From positions 62,001 through 126,000 of the forward strand of contig CAJWCU010000007.1 in NCBI GenBank assembly GCA_913030825.1: DNA of 64,000 nt, read 5' to 3'. This document shows positions 1 to 9,637 of the stretch, piece by piece. Made by a program: the position numbers and the translations under genes. The notes under the pieces were generated by a model that was not told the origin of the DNA, made no database searches, and saw nothing but the letters and a program-made list of their open reading frames with translations. The first letter of the stretch is position 1; each line of letters opens with the position of its first letter. The DNA is from an uncultured Rhodospirillaceae bacterium (GTDB lineage: Bacteria; Pseudomonadota; Alphaproteobacteria; Rhodospirillales; Casp-alpha2).

Positions 1-85
1 GAAGAAGCAGCGCATCGCCGATCAGAACGCGCGCGGTACCGATACGGTCGAAACCCGCAAAGTCGAAGTCGGGAAGGGGATCTGA
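1..85 (+). CDS. nuoJ: NADH-quinone oxidoreductase subunit J, C-terminal fragment
   Basis: The window opens inside an open frame (codons from base 2) whose last 27 codons end in TGA at 83-85, two bases before nuoK starts. The tail is charged and ends in a short GKGI motif, like the cytoplasmic end of alphaproteobacterial NuoJ. The call rests mainly on position, since nuoJ precedes nuoK in complex I operons. NuoJ is a proton-pumping membrane-arm subunit. Only the extreme C-terminus is visible, so identity is inferred from context. Confidence 0.8.
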   Translation, partial: KKQRIADQNARGTDTVETRKVEVGKGI

Positions 86-87
86 TC

Positions 88-399
88 ATGTGGGAAATCG
101 GGCTGAGCCACTACCTGACCGTCGCCGCGATTCTGTTCACGCTGGGCATCTTCGGGATTTTCCTGAACAGGAAGAACGTCATCATCATCCTGATGTCGGT
201 CGAATTGATGCTGCTTGCGGTGAACATCAACCTGGTCGCGTTCTCGACGTACCTGGGCGATATGATGGGGCAGGTCTTTGCGCTGTTCGTGCTGACCGTC
301 GCCGCCGCCGAGGCCGCTATCGGCCTTGCCATCCTGGTCGTGTTCTTCCGCAACCGCGGGTCCATCGACGTCGAAGACATCAACATGATGAAGGGCTAG
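88..399 (+). CDS. nuoK: NADH-quinone oxidoreductase subunit K
   Basis: Small membrane-arm subunit of respiratory complex I, homologous to MrpC and part of the proton path. The 103-residue length is normal. Three hydrophobic segments are visible (about 5-25, 30-52 and 62-87). Two intramembrane glutamates, Glu39 in MSVEL and Glu75 in AAAEAA, sit where the family has its conserved proton-relay acids. The start lies two bases after the nuoJ stop, and nuoL follows after 10 bases with a GGGACAGAG ribosome site, so it is co-transcribed with the nuo operon. Confidence 0.97.
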   Translation: MWEIGLSHYLTVAAILFTLGIFGIFLNRKNVIIILMSVELMLLAVNINLVAFSTYLGDMMGQVFALFVLTVAAAEAAIGLAILVVFFRNRGSIDVEDINMMKG

Positions 400-409
400 G
401 GACAGAGAT

Positions 410-2371
410 ATGATCGAAATACTCGCTGTCTTTCTGCCGCTCATCGGATCGGCACTGGCCGGTCTGATCGTCTTCATGCCGCAGGACGACAAGGCCAAGC
501 AGCACAAGATGGACGTGCTGGCGCAGTGGATCACCTGCACCGGCCTGATCTTGTCGGCGATCTGCGCCGTCATTCTGTTCAAGGACGTCGCGTTGGACGG
601 TAACGCCCGCGTGACGGAGCTGTTCACCTGGATCGATTCCGGTACGCTGGAAGTTTCCTGGGCGCTGCGGGTCGATCAGTTGACCGCCGTCATGATGATC
701 GTCGTGACCGGCGTGTCGGCCATGGTGCATATCTATTCCTGCGGCTACATGCACCATGACAAGTCGATCCCCCGGTTCATGGCGTATCTGTCGCTGTTCA
801 CCTACTTCATGCTGATGCTGATCACCTCGGACAACCTGGTGCAGCTGTTCTTCGGCTGGGAAGGGGTGGGCCTGGCGTCCTACCTGCTGATCGGGTTCTG
901 GTACGACCGGCCGTCGGCCAACGCCGCGGCGATCAAGGCCTTCGTCGTCAACCGGGTCGGCGATTTCGGCTTCGCGCTGGGCATCTTCGCGACCTTCATG
1001 CTGTTCGACACGGTCAACCTGGACACCATCTTCGCGGCCGTCCCGGGCAAGGCCGACGCGACGCTGAACGTTTTCGGCGGCGAGTTCGACGCGCTGACGG
1101 TCTGCTGCTTGCTGCTGTTCGTCGGCGCCATGGGAAAATCGGCGCAGTTGGGCCTGCATACCTGGCTGCCGGATGCCATGGAAGGTCCGACGCCCGTTTC
1201 CGCCCTGATCCACGCGGCGACGATGGTCACCGCCGGTGTCTTCATGGTCGCGCGCCTGTCGCCGATGTTCGAATATTCCGAGGTCGCTCTGACCGTCGTC
1301 ACTATCGTCGGCGCCTCGACCTGTATCTTCGCCGCGACCATCGGCTGCGTGCAGAACGACATCAAGCGCGTCATCGCCTATTCGACCTGTTCGCAACTCG
1401 GCTACATGTTCTTCGCCTGCGGCGTTTCGGCCTATTCGGCGGGCATCTTCCACCTGATGACCCACGGCTTCTTTAAGGCGCTGCTGTTCCTGGGCGCCGG
1501 TTCGGTCATTCACGCCATGTCGGACGAACAGGACATGCGCAAGATGGGCGGCATCTGGAAGCACATCAAGGTCACCTACATCCTGATGTGGATCGGTTCC
1601 CTGGCGCTCGCGGGTATTCCGCCCTTCGCCGGGTTCTATTCCAAGGATATCGTGCTGGAAGCGGCCTACGGCGCCCATACCGGCGTCGGCCAGTATGCTT
1701 TCTGGTTGGGCATCGCGGCGGCCTTCCTGACCGCGTTCTATTCCTGGCGCCTGATCGTCATGACCTTCCATGGGGCCCCCCGTGCCGACGAACACGTGAT
1801 GGCGCATGTTCACGAAAGCCCGCCGGTCATGGTCATTCCGCTGTTGGTTTTGGCCGTCGGGGCTTGCCTGGGCGGCATCCTGGCCTACGACCTGATGGTC
1901 GGCCATCACATGGCCGAATTCTGGGGCAAGTCGATCCTGGTGCTGGATCATCACAAGGCGATCGAGAACGCCCACCATGTCCCGACCTGGGTCAAGCTGC
2001 TGCCGCTGATCGTCGGCGTCGCCGGGATCGCGCTGGCCTACCTGCTGTACATGTTCAAGCCGGAAATCCCCGGCATGATCGCCGCCAAATTCCGGGGCAT
2101 CTATCTGTTCCTGTTGAACAAATGGTACTTCGACGAGCTCTACGACAAGATTTTCGTCAAGCCGTCGTTCTACCTGGGCCGTAACTTGTGGAAGACCGGT
2201 GACGGCACGCTGATCGACGGGCTGGGCCCGGACGGCGTTTCCGCCGCCGTGAAGAACATCGCGCGCCGGGCATCGGCGCTGCAGACCGGGTATCTGTACC
2301 ACTACGCCTTCGCCATGCTGGCGGGCATCGTGGTGCTGGTGACCTGGTATCTGATGACGAAGGCGGGGTAA
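410..2371 (+). CDS. nuoL: NADH-quinone oxidoreductase subunit L
   Basis: Antiporter-like proton-pumping subunit at the tip of the complex I membrane arm. At 653 residues it has the usual length, with many transmembrane helices and a long C-terminal extension containing the lateral helix. The key glutamate is Glu151 in [12 protein letters not shown]. The [22 protein letters not shown] stretch around residues 250-270 (quoted only as a landmark by its start [10 protein letters not shown]) is the family signature with the discontinuous helix. It is followed by nuoM after 7 bases. No truncation or frameshift is visible. Confidence 0.98.
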   Translation: MIEILAVFLPLIGSALAGLIVFMPQDDKAKQHKMDVLAQWITCTGLILSAICAVILFKDVALDGNARVTELFTWIDSGTLEVSWALRVDQLTAVMMIVVTGVSAMVHIYSCGYMHHDKSIPRFMAYLSLFTYFMLMLITSDNLVQLFFGWEGVGLASYLLIGFWYDRPSANAAAIKAFVVNRVGDFGFALGIFATFMLFDTVNLDTIFAAVPGKADATLNVFGGEFDALTVCCLLLFVGAMGKSAQLGLHTWLPDAMEGPTPVSALIHAATMVTAGVFMVARLSPMFEYSEVALTVVTIVGASTCIFAATIGCVQNDIKRVIAYSTCSQLGYMFFACGVSAYSAGIFHLMTHGFFKALLFLGAGSVIHAMSDEQDMRKMGGIWKHIKVTYILMWIGSLALAGIPPFAGFYSKDIVLEAAYGAHTGVGQYAFWLGIAAAFLTAFYSWRLIVMTFHGAPRADEHVMAHVHESPPVMVIPLLVLAVGACLGGILAYDLMVGHHMAEFWGKSILVLDHHKAIENAHHVPTWVKLLPLIVGVAGIALAYLLYMFKPEIPGMIAAKFRGIYLFLLNKWYFDELYDKIFVKPSFYLGRNLWKTGDGTLIDGLGPDGVSAAVKNIARRASALQTGYLYHYAFAMLAGIVVLVTWYLMTKAG

Positions 2372-2378
2372 CGCGATC

Positions 2379-3881
2379 ATGGATTGGCCCATTCTATCTC
2401 TGGTCACCTTCCTGCCCCTGGTCGGGGTGGCGCTGATTGCCTTCGTGCCGTCCGAAAACGCGGAAAATGCGCGGCGCGTGGCGCTGTGGGTTTCCGGCGG
2501 GACCTTCCTGGTCTCGTTGCTGATCTGGTTCAACTTCGACCGCACGACGGCGGATTTCCAATTCGTCGAGGAAGCGGCCTGGATGCCGATCGCCGGGATT
2601 TCCTACCGCGTCGGCGTCGACGGCATTTCCATGCTGTTCGTCATGCTGACGACGCTGCTGACGCCGATCTGCATCCTGGCCAGCTGGGAATCGATCAAGG
2701 TCCGCGTGAAGGACTACATGATCGCCTTCCTGATCCTGGAAGTCTTCATGGTCGGCATGTTCGTCGCCTTGGACCTGTTCCTGTTCTACATCTTCTTCGA
2801 AGCCGTCTTGATCCCGATGTTCATCATCATCGGCGTCTGGGGCGGGCCGCGGCGCATCTATGCCAGCTTCAAGATGTTCCTCTACACGCTGCTGGGCTCC
2901 GTGCTGATGCTGCTGGCCATGCTGGCCATGTACTTCGACGCGGGCACGACCGACATCACGGTCCTGCTGACCCACGACTTCCCGGCGTCGATGGAGCCCT
3001 GGTTGTGGCTGGCCTTCTTCGCGTCCTTCGCGATCAAGGTGCCGATGTGGCCGGTTCATACCTGGCTGCCCGACGCCCACGTCGAGGCGCCGACGGCCGG
3101 TTCCGTCATCCTGGCCGGTGTGCTGTTGAAGTTCGGCGGCTACGGCTTCCTGCGGTTCTCACTGCCGATGTTCCCGGAAGCCAGCCTGATGTTCACGCCG
3201 CTGGTCTACACGCTGTCGATCATCGCGGTGATCTATACCTCGCTGGTGGCGCTGGCCCAGGAAGACATGAAGAAGCTGATCGCCTATTCGTCGGTCGCGC
3301 ATATGGGCTTCGTGACCATCGGCGCCTTCACCATGACGGTGCAGGGGATCGAAGGCTCGATCTATCAGATGCTCAGCCACGGCGTGGTTTCGGCGGCGCT
3401 GTTCCTGGTCGTCGGCGTGGTCTACGACCGCGAACATTCGCGCGAGATCGCCCATTACGGCGGTCTGGTCGAACGGATGCCGGCCTATGGCATCACTTTC
3501 ATGCTGTTCATGCTGGCCTCGGTGGGCCTTCCGGGCACCGGCGGGTTCGTCGGCGAATTCCTGGTTCTATTGGGCGCGTTCCAGTCCAATTCCTGGGTGG
3601 CCGCCCTGGCGGCCACGGGTGTAATCCTGGGCGCGGTCTACATGCTCTATCTCTATCGCCGGATCATCTTCGGCAAACTGACCAAAGAACACCTGGCCAA
3701 GATCAAGGACATGAACAAGCGCGAGATCGCGGTTTTCGCGCCGCTTGTCGTCATTACGCTGTGGATGGGGATTTATCCGACCTCGTTCCTGGACGTCATG
3801 CATGTCTCGGTCGAGAACCTGTTGAAACACGTCGAAACGGCGCTGGCGGCCGCGGGCCATGTCGGCATGGCCGGGCGCTGA
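2379..3881 (+). CDS. nuoM: NADH-quinone oxidoreductase subunit M
   Basis: Second antiporter-like subunit of the complex I membrane arm. It is 500 residues and almost entirely hydrophobic. Glu141 in [10 protein letters not shown] matches the essential glutamate of E. coli NuoM, and a [14 protein letters not shown] signature lies near residue 228. A short hydrophilic tail follows the last helix. It lies between nuoL and nuoN with tight spacing, so it is part of the same transcript. Confidence 0.98.
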   Translation: MDWPILSLVTFLPLVGVALIAFVPSENAENARRVALWVSGGTFLVSLLIWFNFDRTTADFQFVEEAAWMPIAGISYRVGVDGISMLFVMLTTLLTPICILASWESIKVRVKDYMIAFLILEVFMVGMFVALDLFLFYIFFEAVLIPMFIIIGVWGGPRRIYASFKMFLYTLLGSVLMLLAMLAMYFDAGTTDITVLLTHDFPASMEPWLWLAFFASFAIKVPMWPVHTWLPDAHVEAPTAGSVILAGVLLKFGGYGFLRFSLPMFPEASLMFTPLVYTLSIIAVIYTSLVALAQEDMKKLIAYSSVAHMGFVTIGAFTMTVQGIEGSIYQMLSHGVVSAALFLVVGVVYDREHSREIAHYGGLVERMPAYGITFMLFMLASVGLPGTGGFVGEFLVLLGAFQSNSWVAALAATGVILGAVYMLYLYRRIIFGKLTKEHLAKIKDMNKREIAVFAPLVVITLWMGIYPTSFLDVMHVSVENLLKHVETALAAAGHVGMAGR

Positions 3882-3897
3882 GGGAGAGACGGACGCG

Positions 3898-5358
3898 ATG
3901 ACCATCGATCAAATCATTCCGGCTCTGCCCGAAGTTTTCGTCGCCTGCATGATCATGGCGCTGTTGATGCTGGGCGTGTTCCAGAAAGGCGCGCTGGCCG
4001 ATCAGGACGTGAAGAGCTTCCGCCTGATTTCCGGCCTCGCCATCGGCGTGCTGGGCCTTGCCATTCTGTTGGTCGTCATGCTGGCCGATCGCCAGTTGAT
4101 GGCGTTCAACGGCATGTTCGTGGTCGACGGCTTCGCGACCTACACCAAGGTTCTGGTGCTGATCGCCTCTGCCGCCGCTATCGTGCTGTCATCCGGGTAT
4201 ATGGAACGCCACGGCGTGGCGCGCTTCGAATACGCGATCCTGGTGGTTTTCGCGACCCTCGGCATGATGATGATGATCTCGGCCAACGACCTGATCTCGC
4301 TCTATATGGGGCTTGAAATGCAGTCGCTGTCGCTCTACGTCGTCGCGTCGTTCCAACGGGAAGACCAGCGCTCGACCGAGGCGGGCCTCAAATATTTCGT
4401 CCTGGGGGCGCTCGCCTCCGGCATGCTGCTTTACGGCGCGTCGCTGGTCTACGGGTTCTCCGGCACGACGAATTTCTCGGCCCTGGCCGACCTGCTGCAG
4501 GCCAGTGAGCCTTCGGTCGGCCTGATCGTCGGCATCGTCTTCGTGATCGCGGGCCTGGCCTTCAAGGTTTCCGCCGTGCCGTTCCACATGTGGACGCCCG
4601 ACGTCTACGAAGGGGCGCCGACGCCGGTTACCGCGTTCTTCGCCGTGGCGCCCAAGATCGCGGCTCTGGCGCTGTTCACCCGCGTGATGATGGAGCCGTT
4701 CGGCGATGCCGCCGCCAGCTGGCAGCAGGTGATCATCTTCGTTTCCGTCGCCTCGATGATCCTGGGCGCCGTCGCCGCCGTCGCGCAGAAGAATATCAAG
4801 CGGCTGATGGCCTATTCGTCCATCGGTCATGTCGGTTATGCCCTGATCGGCCTTTGCGTCGCCAACGAAGCGGGCGTGCGGGGCATCCTGATCTATCTCG
4901 CGATCTATCTGGTGATGAACGTCGGCGCCTTCGCCTGCATCCTCTGCATGAAGCGCGGCGACCGGATGGTCGAACAGATTTCCGATCTGGCCGGCATGTC
5001 CAAGACCCATCCCAGGATCGCCCTGGCGCTGTTGATCTTCATGTTCTCCATGGCGGGCGTGCCGCCGTTGGCGGGCTTCTTCGCGAAGCTTTACATCTTC
5101 TCGGCCGCCGTCGATGCGGGGCTCTATACGGTCGCCATCATCGGCGTGCTGACCAGCGTGATCGGCGCGTTCTATTACCTGCGCATCGTCCGGGTGATGT
5201 ATTTCGAGGACGCCGAGGATCCGCTGGACGCCCAGGTCGGGCGTGAGCTGAAGATCCTGATCGGCGTCACCGCCTTCATCATCTCGTTTTTCTTCATTCA
5301 GCCGAACCTGATCCTTGATCCGGCGGCGGCGGCTGCGAAGGCGCTGCTCGCGGGCTGA
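3898..5358 (+). CDS. nuoN: NADH-quinone oxidoreductase subunit N
   Basis: Third antiporter-like subunit of complex I, 486 residues. Glu140 in YMGLEMQSLSLY corresponds to the conserved membrane glutamate. The signature around HMWTPDVYEGAPTPV is near residue 230. I chose the ATG at 3898 (MTIDQIIPALPEV). It has a GGGAGAG ribosome site just after the nuoM stop, and family members begin this way. An in-frame ATG at 3859 would add 13 residues that are encoded inside the end of nuoM and look like shadow sequence. This is the last nuo gene; birA follows after 35 bases. Confidence 0.97.
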   Translation: MTIDQIIPALPEVFVACMIMALLMLGVFQKGALADQDVKSFRLISGLAIGVLGLAILLVVMLADRQLMAFNGMFVVDGFATYTKVLVLIASAAAIVLSSGYMERHGVARFEYAILVVFATLGMMMMISANDLISLYMGLEMQSLSLYVVASFQREDQRSTEAGLKYFVLGALASGMLLYGASLVYGFSGTTNFSALADLLQASEPSVGLIVGIVFVIAGLAFKVSAVPFHMWTPDVYEGAPTPVTAFFAVAPKIAALALFTRVMMEPFGDAAASWQQVIIFVSVASMILGAVAAVAQKNIKRLMAYSSIGHVGYALIGLCVANEAGVRGILIYLAIYLVMNVGAFACILCMKRGDRMVEQISDLAGMSKTHPRIALALLIFMFSMAGVPPLAGFFAKLYIFSAAVDAGLYTVAIIGVLTSVIGAFYYLRIVRVMYFEDAEDPLDAQVGRELKILIGVTAFIISFFFIQPNLILDPAAAAAKALLAG

Positions 5359-5393
5359 CCGGCCCGGCAGGTCGCCCCGAGCAGGAGTCCGTC

Positions 5394-6170
5394 ATGGACG
5401 CGCCGAAACTTCCCTCGCTATTCAATCTGGTCGCGCTCGACAGCGTCGACAGCACCAATGCGGAAGCCCGCCGTCTGGCCGACAAGGGACCTGAGGAAAC
5501 GCCCGAGGGCACCCTGGTCTGGGCGGGCGAGCAGACCGCCGGGCGCGGGCGACGCGGGCGGACCTGGGTCAGCCCCAAGGGGAATTTCTACGCCTCGATC
5601 ATTCTGCGCCCTGACGTTCCGTTGAAGGACGCGGTCCAGTTCGGCTTCGTCGCTTCGCTGGCGGCGTTCGATACCATCGGCAGCCTGGCCCAGCCCGGCA
5701 CGGACGCCCAGACGAAATGGCCGAACGACCTGCTGATTTCCGGGCGCAAGGTCGCGGGCATTCTGTTGGAAGCCCAGGGCGGCGCCGGGCCCGACGCGGT
5801 GCCGGACTTCGTCATCGTCGGCGTCGGCGTCAATCTAATGTCCTATCCCGAAGATGTGGAGTTTCCGGCGACGGCCCTGATCGATGAAGGTACGACAGTC
5901 ATGCCGCCGGAATTTCTCGAAGGATTCGCCAAGCATTTCCTGGCCTGGACGCGGATCTGGGTCGATGAAGGATTCGAACGCCTGCGCAAGAACTGGGTCT
6001 GGCGGTGTGGTCAGGTGGGCAAGGAGGTCGAGGTGCGCCTGGCTAACGAAACCCTGACCGGCACCTTCAAAGACCTGGACGAGTGTGGCGCGTTGATCCT
6101 GGAAACGGCAGACGGGATGCGCACGATCACCGCTGGCGACGTATACTTTCCCCAACCGTCCGACGCGTGA
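5394..6170 (+). CDS. birA: Biotin--[acetyl-CoA-carboxylase] ligase
   Basis: Transfers biotin, through biotinyl-AMP, to the biotin carrier protein of carboxylases. The 258 residues hold the catalytic domain with GRGRRG at 50-55 (biotinyl-AMP loop), KWPND at 108-112 and the catalytic lysine region GRKVAGILLE near 117-126, then a small C-terminal SH3-like domain. There is no N-terminal helix-turn-helix, so it is a monofunctional ligase rather than the bifunctional BirA repressor of E. coli. It sits between nuoN and coaX, its common alphaproteobacterial position. Confidence 0.95.
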   Translation: MDAPKLPSLFNLVALDSVDSTNAEARRLADKGPEETPEGTLVWAGEQTAGRGRRGRTWVSPKGNFYASIILRPDVPLKDAVQFGFVASLAAFDTIGSLAQPGTDAQTKWPNDLLISGRKVAGILLEAQGGAGPDAVPDFVIVGVGVNLMSYPEDVEFPATALIDEGTTVMPPEFLEGFAKHFLAWTRIWVDEGFERLRKNWVWRCGQVGKEVEVRLANETLTGTFKDLDECGALILETADGMRTITAGDVYFPQPSDA

Positions 6171-6188
6171 GGAAGGGGTAGGGACGAC

Positions 6189-6965
6189 ATGCTGCTGGCC
6201 ATCGATTCCGGAAACACCAATATCGTCTTCGCCGTGTTCGGCGACGACGGCGAACTGAAGGGCACCTGGCGGGCTAATTCCAAGCTGGAGCGCACCAAGG
6301 ACGAACACGCCGTCTGGCTGCGTCCGCTTCTGGAAATGAACGATATCGACCCGGCAGCCATCACCCACGGGATTCTGGCCACGGTCGTACCGAGCAACCG
6401 CTTTCCCCTGACCGGGCTGTTCCGCGACTACTTCGGGGTGGACCCGTTAGTCGTCGGCGATGCCAACGTGAACCTGGGCATCAAAGTTCTGGTCGAACGG
6501 CCGGAACAGGTCGGTGCCGACCGCCTGGTCAACACGGTCGCGGCGCATGCCAAATACGGCGGGCCGTTGGTCATCGTCGATTTCGGCACGGCGACGACCT
6601 TCGATGTGATCGACGGACAGGGCAGCTACATGGGGGGCGTGATCTCGCCGGGCATCAATCTGTCGCTGGAAGCATTACACCGTGCGGCGGCCAAACTGCC
6701 GCTGATCAGCATCGAAAAACCTGACAAAGTCATCGGCCTGGACACGACGACGGCCATGCAGTCCGGCATCTTCTGGGGCTATGTCGGCCTGATCGAAGGA
6801 ATCGTCGGGCGCATCCGCCGTGAAATGGGCGACCGCGACGCCAAGGTCATCGCGACCGGTGGCCTGGCGCCGCTTTTCGCGGGCTCGGCCACGGTCATCG
6901 ACAAGGTCGACGGCAACCTGACCCTGGACGGGCTTTACATGATCCACCGGAACAATACTGCATGA
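6189..6965 (+). CDS. coaX: Type III pantothenate kinase
   Basis: Phosphorylates pantothenate in the first step of coenzyme A synthesis. The 258-residue protein has the ASKHA-fold signatures of the type III family: the phosphate-binding start MLLAIDSGNTN, GADRL at 109-113 and DFGTATT at 131-137, with a later ATGGLAPLFA adenosine-binding stretch. The family is not feedback inhibited by CoA. A GGAAGGGG ribosome site precedes the ATG. Its stop overlaps the rnj start (ATGA at 6962-6965), which implies translational coupling. Confidence 0.96.
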   Translation: MLLAIDSGNTNIVFAVFGDDGELKGTWRANSKLERTKDEHAVWLRPLLEMNDIDPAAITHGILATVVPSNRFPLTGLFRDYFGVDPLVVGDANVNLGIKVLVERPEQVGADRLVNTVAAHAKYGGPLVIVDFGTATTFDVIDGQGSYMGGVISPGINLSLEALHRAAAKLPLISIEKPDKVIGLDTTTAMQSGIFWGYVGLIEGIVGRIRREMGDRDAKVIATGGLAPLFAGSATVIDKVDGNLTLDGLYMIHRNNTA

Positions 6966-8644
6966 CATCTTCCACTTCGGCGGCCAAAGACGGCAACGAA
7001 CTGGTCTTCGTCGCGCTTGGCGGCGCCGGCGAGATCGGCATGAACCTGAACCTTTACGGCTACGGCCCGCCCGGCGAGGAGCGGTGGATCATGCTCGACC
7101 TGGGGGTCACGTTCTCTGACGGCTGGCCGCCGGGCGTCGACGTCATCATGGCCGATCCGACCTTCATTGAGGAACGGGCGGATCAACTGGACGGCCTGAT
7201 CCTCACCCATGCCCACGAGGACCACCTGGGTGCCGTGCCGTACCTGTGGGATCGGCTGGAATGCCCGATCTACGCGACGCCCTTCACGGCCCATATCCTG
7301 GCCCGCAAACTGGCGGAGCCGGGCTGGGAAGACCGGGCAGAGGTCAACATCGTGCCGTTGCAGGGCAAGTTCTCGGTCGGGCCGTTCGACCTGGAACTCA
7401 TCACCCTGACCCATTCGATTCCGGAACCCAACGCCGTGGTCATTCGCTCGCCGCTGGGAACCGTCCTGCATACGGGCGACTGGAAGTTCGACCCGGACCC
7501 GGTGATCGGCGATCAGGCGGATCAGGCCGCGCTCAGGGCGCTGGGCGACGACGGTGTGCTGGCCATGGTCTGCGATTCCACCAATGTCTTCTCGCCGGGT
7601 CAGTCCGGATCGGAAGGCGACATCTTTGAAAACATGTCGGGCATCATCGCCGACTGCCCGGGCCGGATCGCCGTCGCCTGTTTCGCGACCAACGTCGCGC
7701 GCCTGGAAACCATCGCCCGCGCGGCCCAGGAGAATGGGCGCCAGGTCGTCCTGGCCGGCCGCTCGCTTTGGCGTATCCAAAGTGCGGCGCGGGAAAACGG
7801 CTATCTTGCCGATATCCCGGCGTTCCTGGACGAAGCCGAGGCCAATAACCTGCCCGACGACAAGGTTCTGATCATCTGCACGGGCAGCCAGGGTGAGCCG
7901 CGCGCCGCGCTGTCGCGCATTGCCAACGGCGACCATCCCCGGATCGAATTGGGGGAGGGCGATTGGGTCGTCTTCTCGTCGCGGGAAATTCCCGGCAACG
8001 AAACGTCCATCTCCCGCCTGCAGAACGATCTGGTCGCGCGCGGCGTTCGGATCATCACGGCACGCGATGCTTTCATTCATGTGTCCGGCCACCCCAACCG
8101 GGACGAGCTGTCGCATATGTACCAATTGGTCCGCCCGCGCATCGCCGTGCCGGTACACGGTGAATTGCGCCATCTGGTGGAACACGCGCGGCTTGCCCGT
8201 GAGTGCCAGGTCGAAGCCGCGATCGTCGCCCCCAACGGCACCATGGCGCGGCTGGCGCCCGACCCCGTCGAAACGGTGGATCATGTGCCGACGGGACGGC
8301 TTGCCATGGTCGGCGGGCGGCTGGTGCCGCTGGACGGGAATTTGATCAAGGAGCGCATCCGCGGTGTCTGGCACGGCGTGGTCACGGTGACCGTGGCGGT
8401 CGACGACGGCGGCCTGGCGGATGAGCCGCAGATCACCACCCTGGGCATTTCCGAAATGCCCGAGGACGATCCGGTGATCGACGCGGCGCGCGAGGCCGCG
8501 ATCAACGCGGTCAAATCGATGCCGCCGCGCAAACTGGCCGACGACGCCGAGGTGCTGGAAGCCGTGCGCCTGGCCGTGCGCCGTACGTTCCGTGCGAATC
8601 TCGACATGAAGCCCGTGACAACGGTGCATTTGGTGCGTATCTGA
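6962..8644 (+). CDS. rnj: Ribonuclease J
   Basis: Metallo-beta-lactamase/beta-CASP ribonuclease with 5' exonuclease and endonuclease activity, used in rRNA and mRNA processing in alphaproteobacteria. The 560 residues carry the zinc motif HAHEDH at 83-88, a following metal histidine in LTHSIPE, an Asp in HTGDWKFDP, the beta-CASP region with CTGSQGEPRAAL, and the late HVSGHPNRDEL and VPVHGEL motifs. The C-terminal dimerisation domain is present. It overlaps coaX by four bases, an arrangement widely kept in this class. Confidence 0.96.
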   Translation: MTSSTSAAKDGNELVFVALGGAGEIGMNLNLYGYGPPGEERWIMLDLGVTFSDGWPPGVDVIMADPTFIEERADQLDGLILTHAHEDHLGAVPYLWDRLECPIYATPFTAHILARKLAEPGWEDRAEVNIVPLQGKFSVGPFDLELITLTHSIPEPNAVVIRSPLGTVLHTGDWKFDPDPVIGDQADQAALRALGDDGVLAMVCDSTNVFSPGQSGSEGDIFENMSGIIADCPGRIAVACFATNVARLETIARAAQENGRQVVLAGRSLWRIQSAARENGYLADIPAFLDEAEANNLPDDKVLIICTGSQGEPRAALSRIANGDHPRIELGEGDWVVFSSREIPGNETSISRLQNDLVARGVRIITARDAFIHVSGHPNRDELSHMYQLVRPRIAVPVHGELRHLVEHARLARECQVEAAIVAPNGTMARLAPDPVETVDHVPTGRLAMVGGRLVPLDGNLIKERIRGVWHGVVTVTVAVDDGGLADEPQITTLGISEMPEDDPVIDAAREAAINAVKSMPPRKLADDAEVLEAVRLAVRRTFRANLDMKPVTTVHLVRI

Positions 8645-8700
8645 TAGGGAACGGCCCGGTATCAACGGGCAGGGACCGAAAAGACGGAGAAACTTTGACC

Positions 8701-9105
8701 ATGATCGGAAAGCTGAATCACGTCGCCATCGCCGTGCCGGACCTGGACGCCGCGACCGCGACCTATCGCGACGGCCTGGGCGCCAAGGTCTCGCCGCAGC
8801 AGCCGGAACCGGACCATGGGGTCACGGTGGTCTTCGTCGAACTGCCGAACACCAAGATCGAATTGCTGCATCCCTTGGGCGATGGCTCGCCGATCCAGGG
8901 TTTCCTGGATAAGAACCCGTCGGGCGGGATTCACCATGTCTGCTACGAGGTCGAAGATATCTATACCGCCCGCGATCATTTGAAAGCGCAGGGCGCCCGC
9001 GTGCTGGGCGACGGCGAGCCCAAGACCGGGGCCCACGGCAAGCCCGTGCTGTTCCTGCACCCGAAGGATTTCAACGGCACCTTGATCGAGTTGGAGCAGG
9101 CCTGA
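8701..9105 (+). CDS. mce: Methylmalonyl-CoA epimerase
   Basis: Interconverts (R)- and (S)-methylmalonyl-CoA in propionyl-CoA catabolism. The 134 residues form a VOC (glyoxalase) fold of two beta-alpha-beta-beta-beta modules. Metal-ligand candidates are His7 in LNHVAIAVPDL, the histidine in GGIHHVCYEV, and the glutamate in GTLIELEQ. The ATG at 8701 has a GACGGAGA ribosome site. A TTG two codons upstream is possible but adds nothing conserved. No mutase gene is in the window. Confidence 0.93.
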   Translation: MIGKLNHVAIAVPDLDAATATYRDGLGAKVSPQQPEPDHGVTVVFVELPNTKIELLHPLGDGSPIQGFLDKNPSGGIHHVCYEVEDIYTARDHLKAQGARVLGDGEPKTGAHGKPVLFLHPKDFNGTLIELEQA

Positions 9106-9109
9106 ACCC

Positions 9110-9349
9110 ATGAGCTGGCAGACCGGTATCGCCATTTATTTCGTGGTCTGGTGGATCGCGCTGTTCGCTGTCCTGCCCTGGGGGGTAAAGCGCATCGATC
9201 CCGCGGATCTGAACCCCGGGGAAGACCCGGGCGCCCCGGCGAAGCCGCGAATCCTGTTGAAGTTCTTCGCGACCTCGGTCCTGTCCGGCGTGATCTTCGG
9301 GATCATCTATTGGATTCACGAATCCGGTTTGGTCACGTTCCGCCAGTAG
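9110..9349 (+). CDS. DUF1467 family small membrane protein
   Basis: A 79-residue protein with two hydrophobic helices (about 6-24 and 52-70) joined by a proline- and acid-rich loop (DPADLNPGEDPGAPAKP). The pattern WWIALFAVLPWGVK is typical of DUF1467 proteins, which in alphaproteobacteria lie right after the methylmalonyl-CoA epimerase gene. It starts 4 bases after mce and is probably co-translated. Function is unknown; it is presumably an inner-membrane protein. Confidence 0.85.
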   Translation: MSWQTGIAIYFVVWWIALFAVLPWGVKRIDPADLNPGEDPGAPAKPRILLKFFATSVLSGVIFGIIYWIHESGLVTFRQ

Positions 9350-9445
9350 GGGCCACAGGCGGCGGGCAGGGCATCGCGGCGATGGCCAGTGGTTCAGTTT
9401 CGTAAATTGACTTTACGTTCTGGTCGAAAACCCAAGGCATTCAGC

Positions 9446-9478
9446 CAAAAATAAAGGCAAGACCGAAACGGTCTTGCC
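9446..9478 (-). terminator. Rho-independent terminator, minus strand
   Basis: A perfect 10-bp stem (GGCAAGACCG at 9456-9465 and CGGTCTTGCC at 9469-9478) closes a 3-base loop. Read on the minus strand it is followed at once by TTTATTTTT (9455-9447). There is no T-run on the plus side, so it cannot serve the plus-strand mce/DUF1467 transcript. It implies a minus-strand transcript starting to its right. Confidence 0.8.
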
Positions 9479-9602
9479 CCTCATGAGTCCGATATTCCTA
9501 AAAGCTAACGCGCCGTTTCGGCTGCCGCTTGTTATTGCTTCTTACTTTTTTCCTCCCAAAACCCGGGCCCAGTCTGACCGGCAGGTGCTCATCATTGTGA
9601 GC
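9447..9602 (-). ncRNA. Candidate small RNA of about 155 nt
   Basis: Inferred from a minus-strand promoter (9637-9609) and the strong minus-strand terminator ending near 9447. Nothing resembling a known protein lies between them. Internal pairings can be drawn: CTGCCG with CGGCAG closing a purine-rich loop that contains GGGAGGAAAAAAG, and a GCCG-AAA-CGGC hairpin after it. It does not show the SRP, tmRNA, RNase P or 6S signatures I know. The alternative is a very small protein gene in the same place. Transcript ends are estimates. Confidence 0.45.
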
Positions 9603-9608
9603 GCGGGC

Positions 9609-9637
9609 ATCATACTATCGGCCTCTGCCTTGGTCAC
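9609..9637 (-). promoter_or_regulatory. Putative sigma-70-type promoter, minus strand
   Basis: Minus-strand -35 GTGACC (9637-9632, 4 of 6 matches) and -10 TATGAT (9614-9609, 5 of 6) are separated by exactly 17 bases. The expected transcription start is near 9602, which would feed the terminator at 9456-9478. Confidence 0.45.

Noticed and set aside
380-2545. 721-codon minus-strand open frame opposite nuoL
   Set aside because: It is an antisense shadow of a GC-rich gene; the composition (Gln, Arg, His, Asp rich) matches no family and nuoL is unambiguous.
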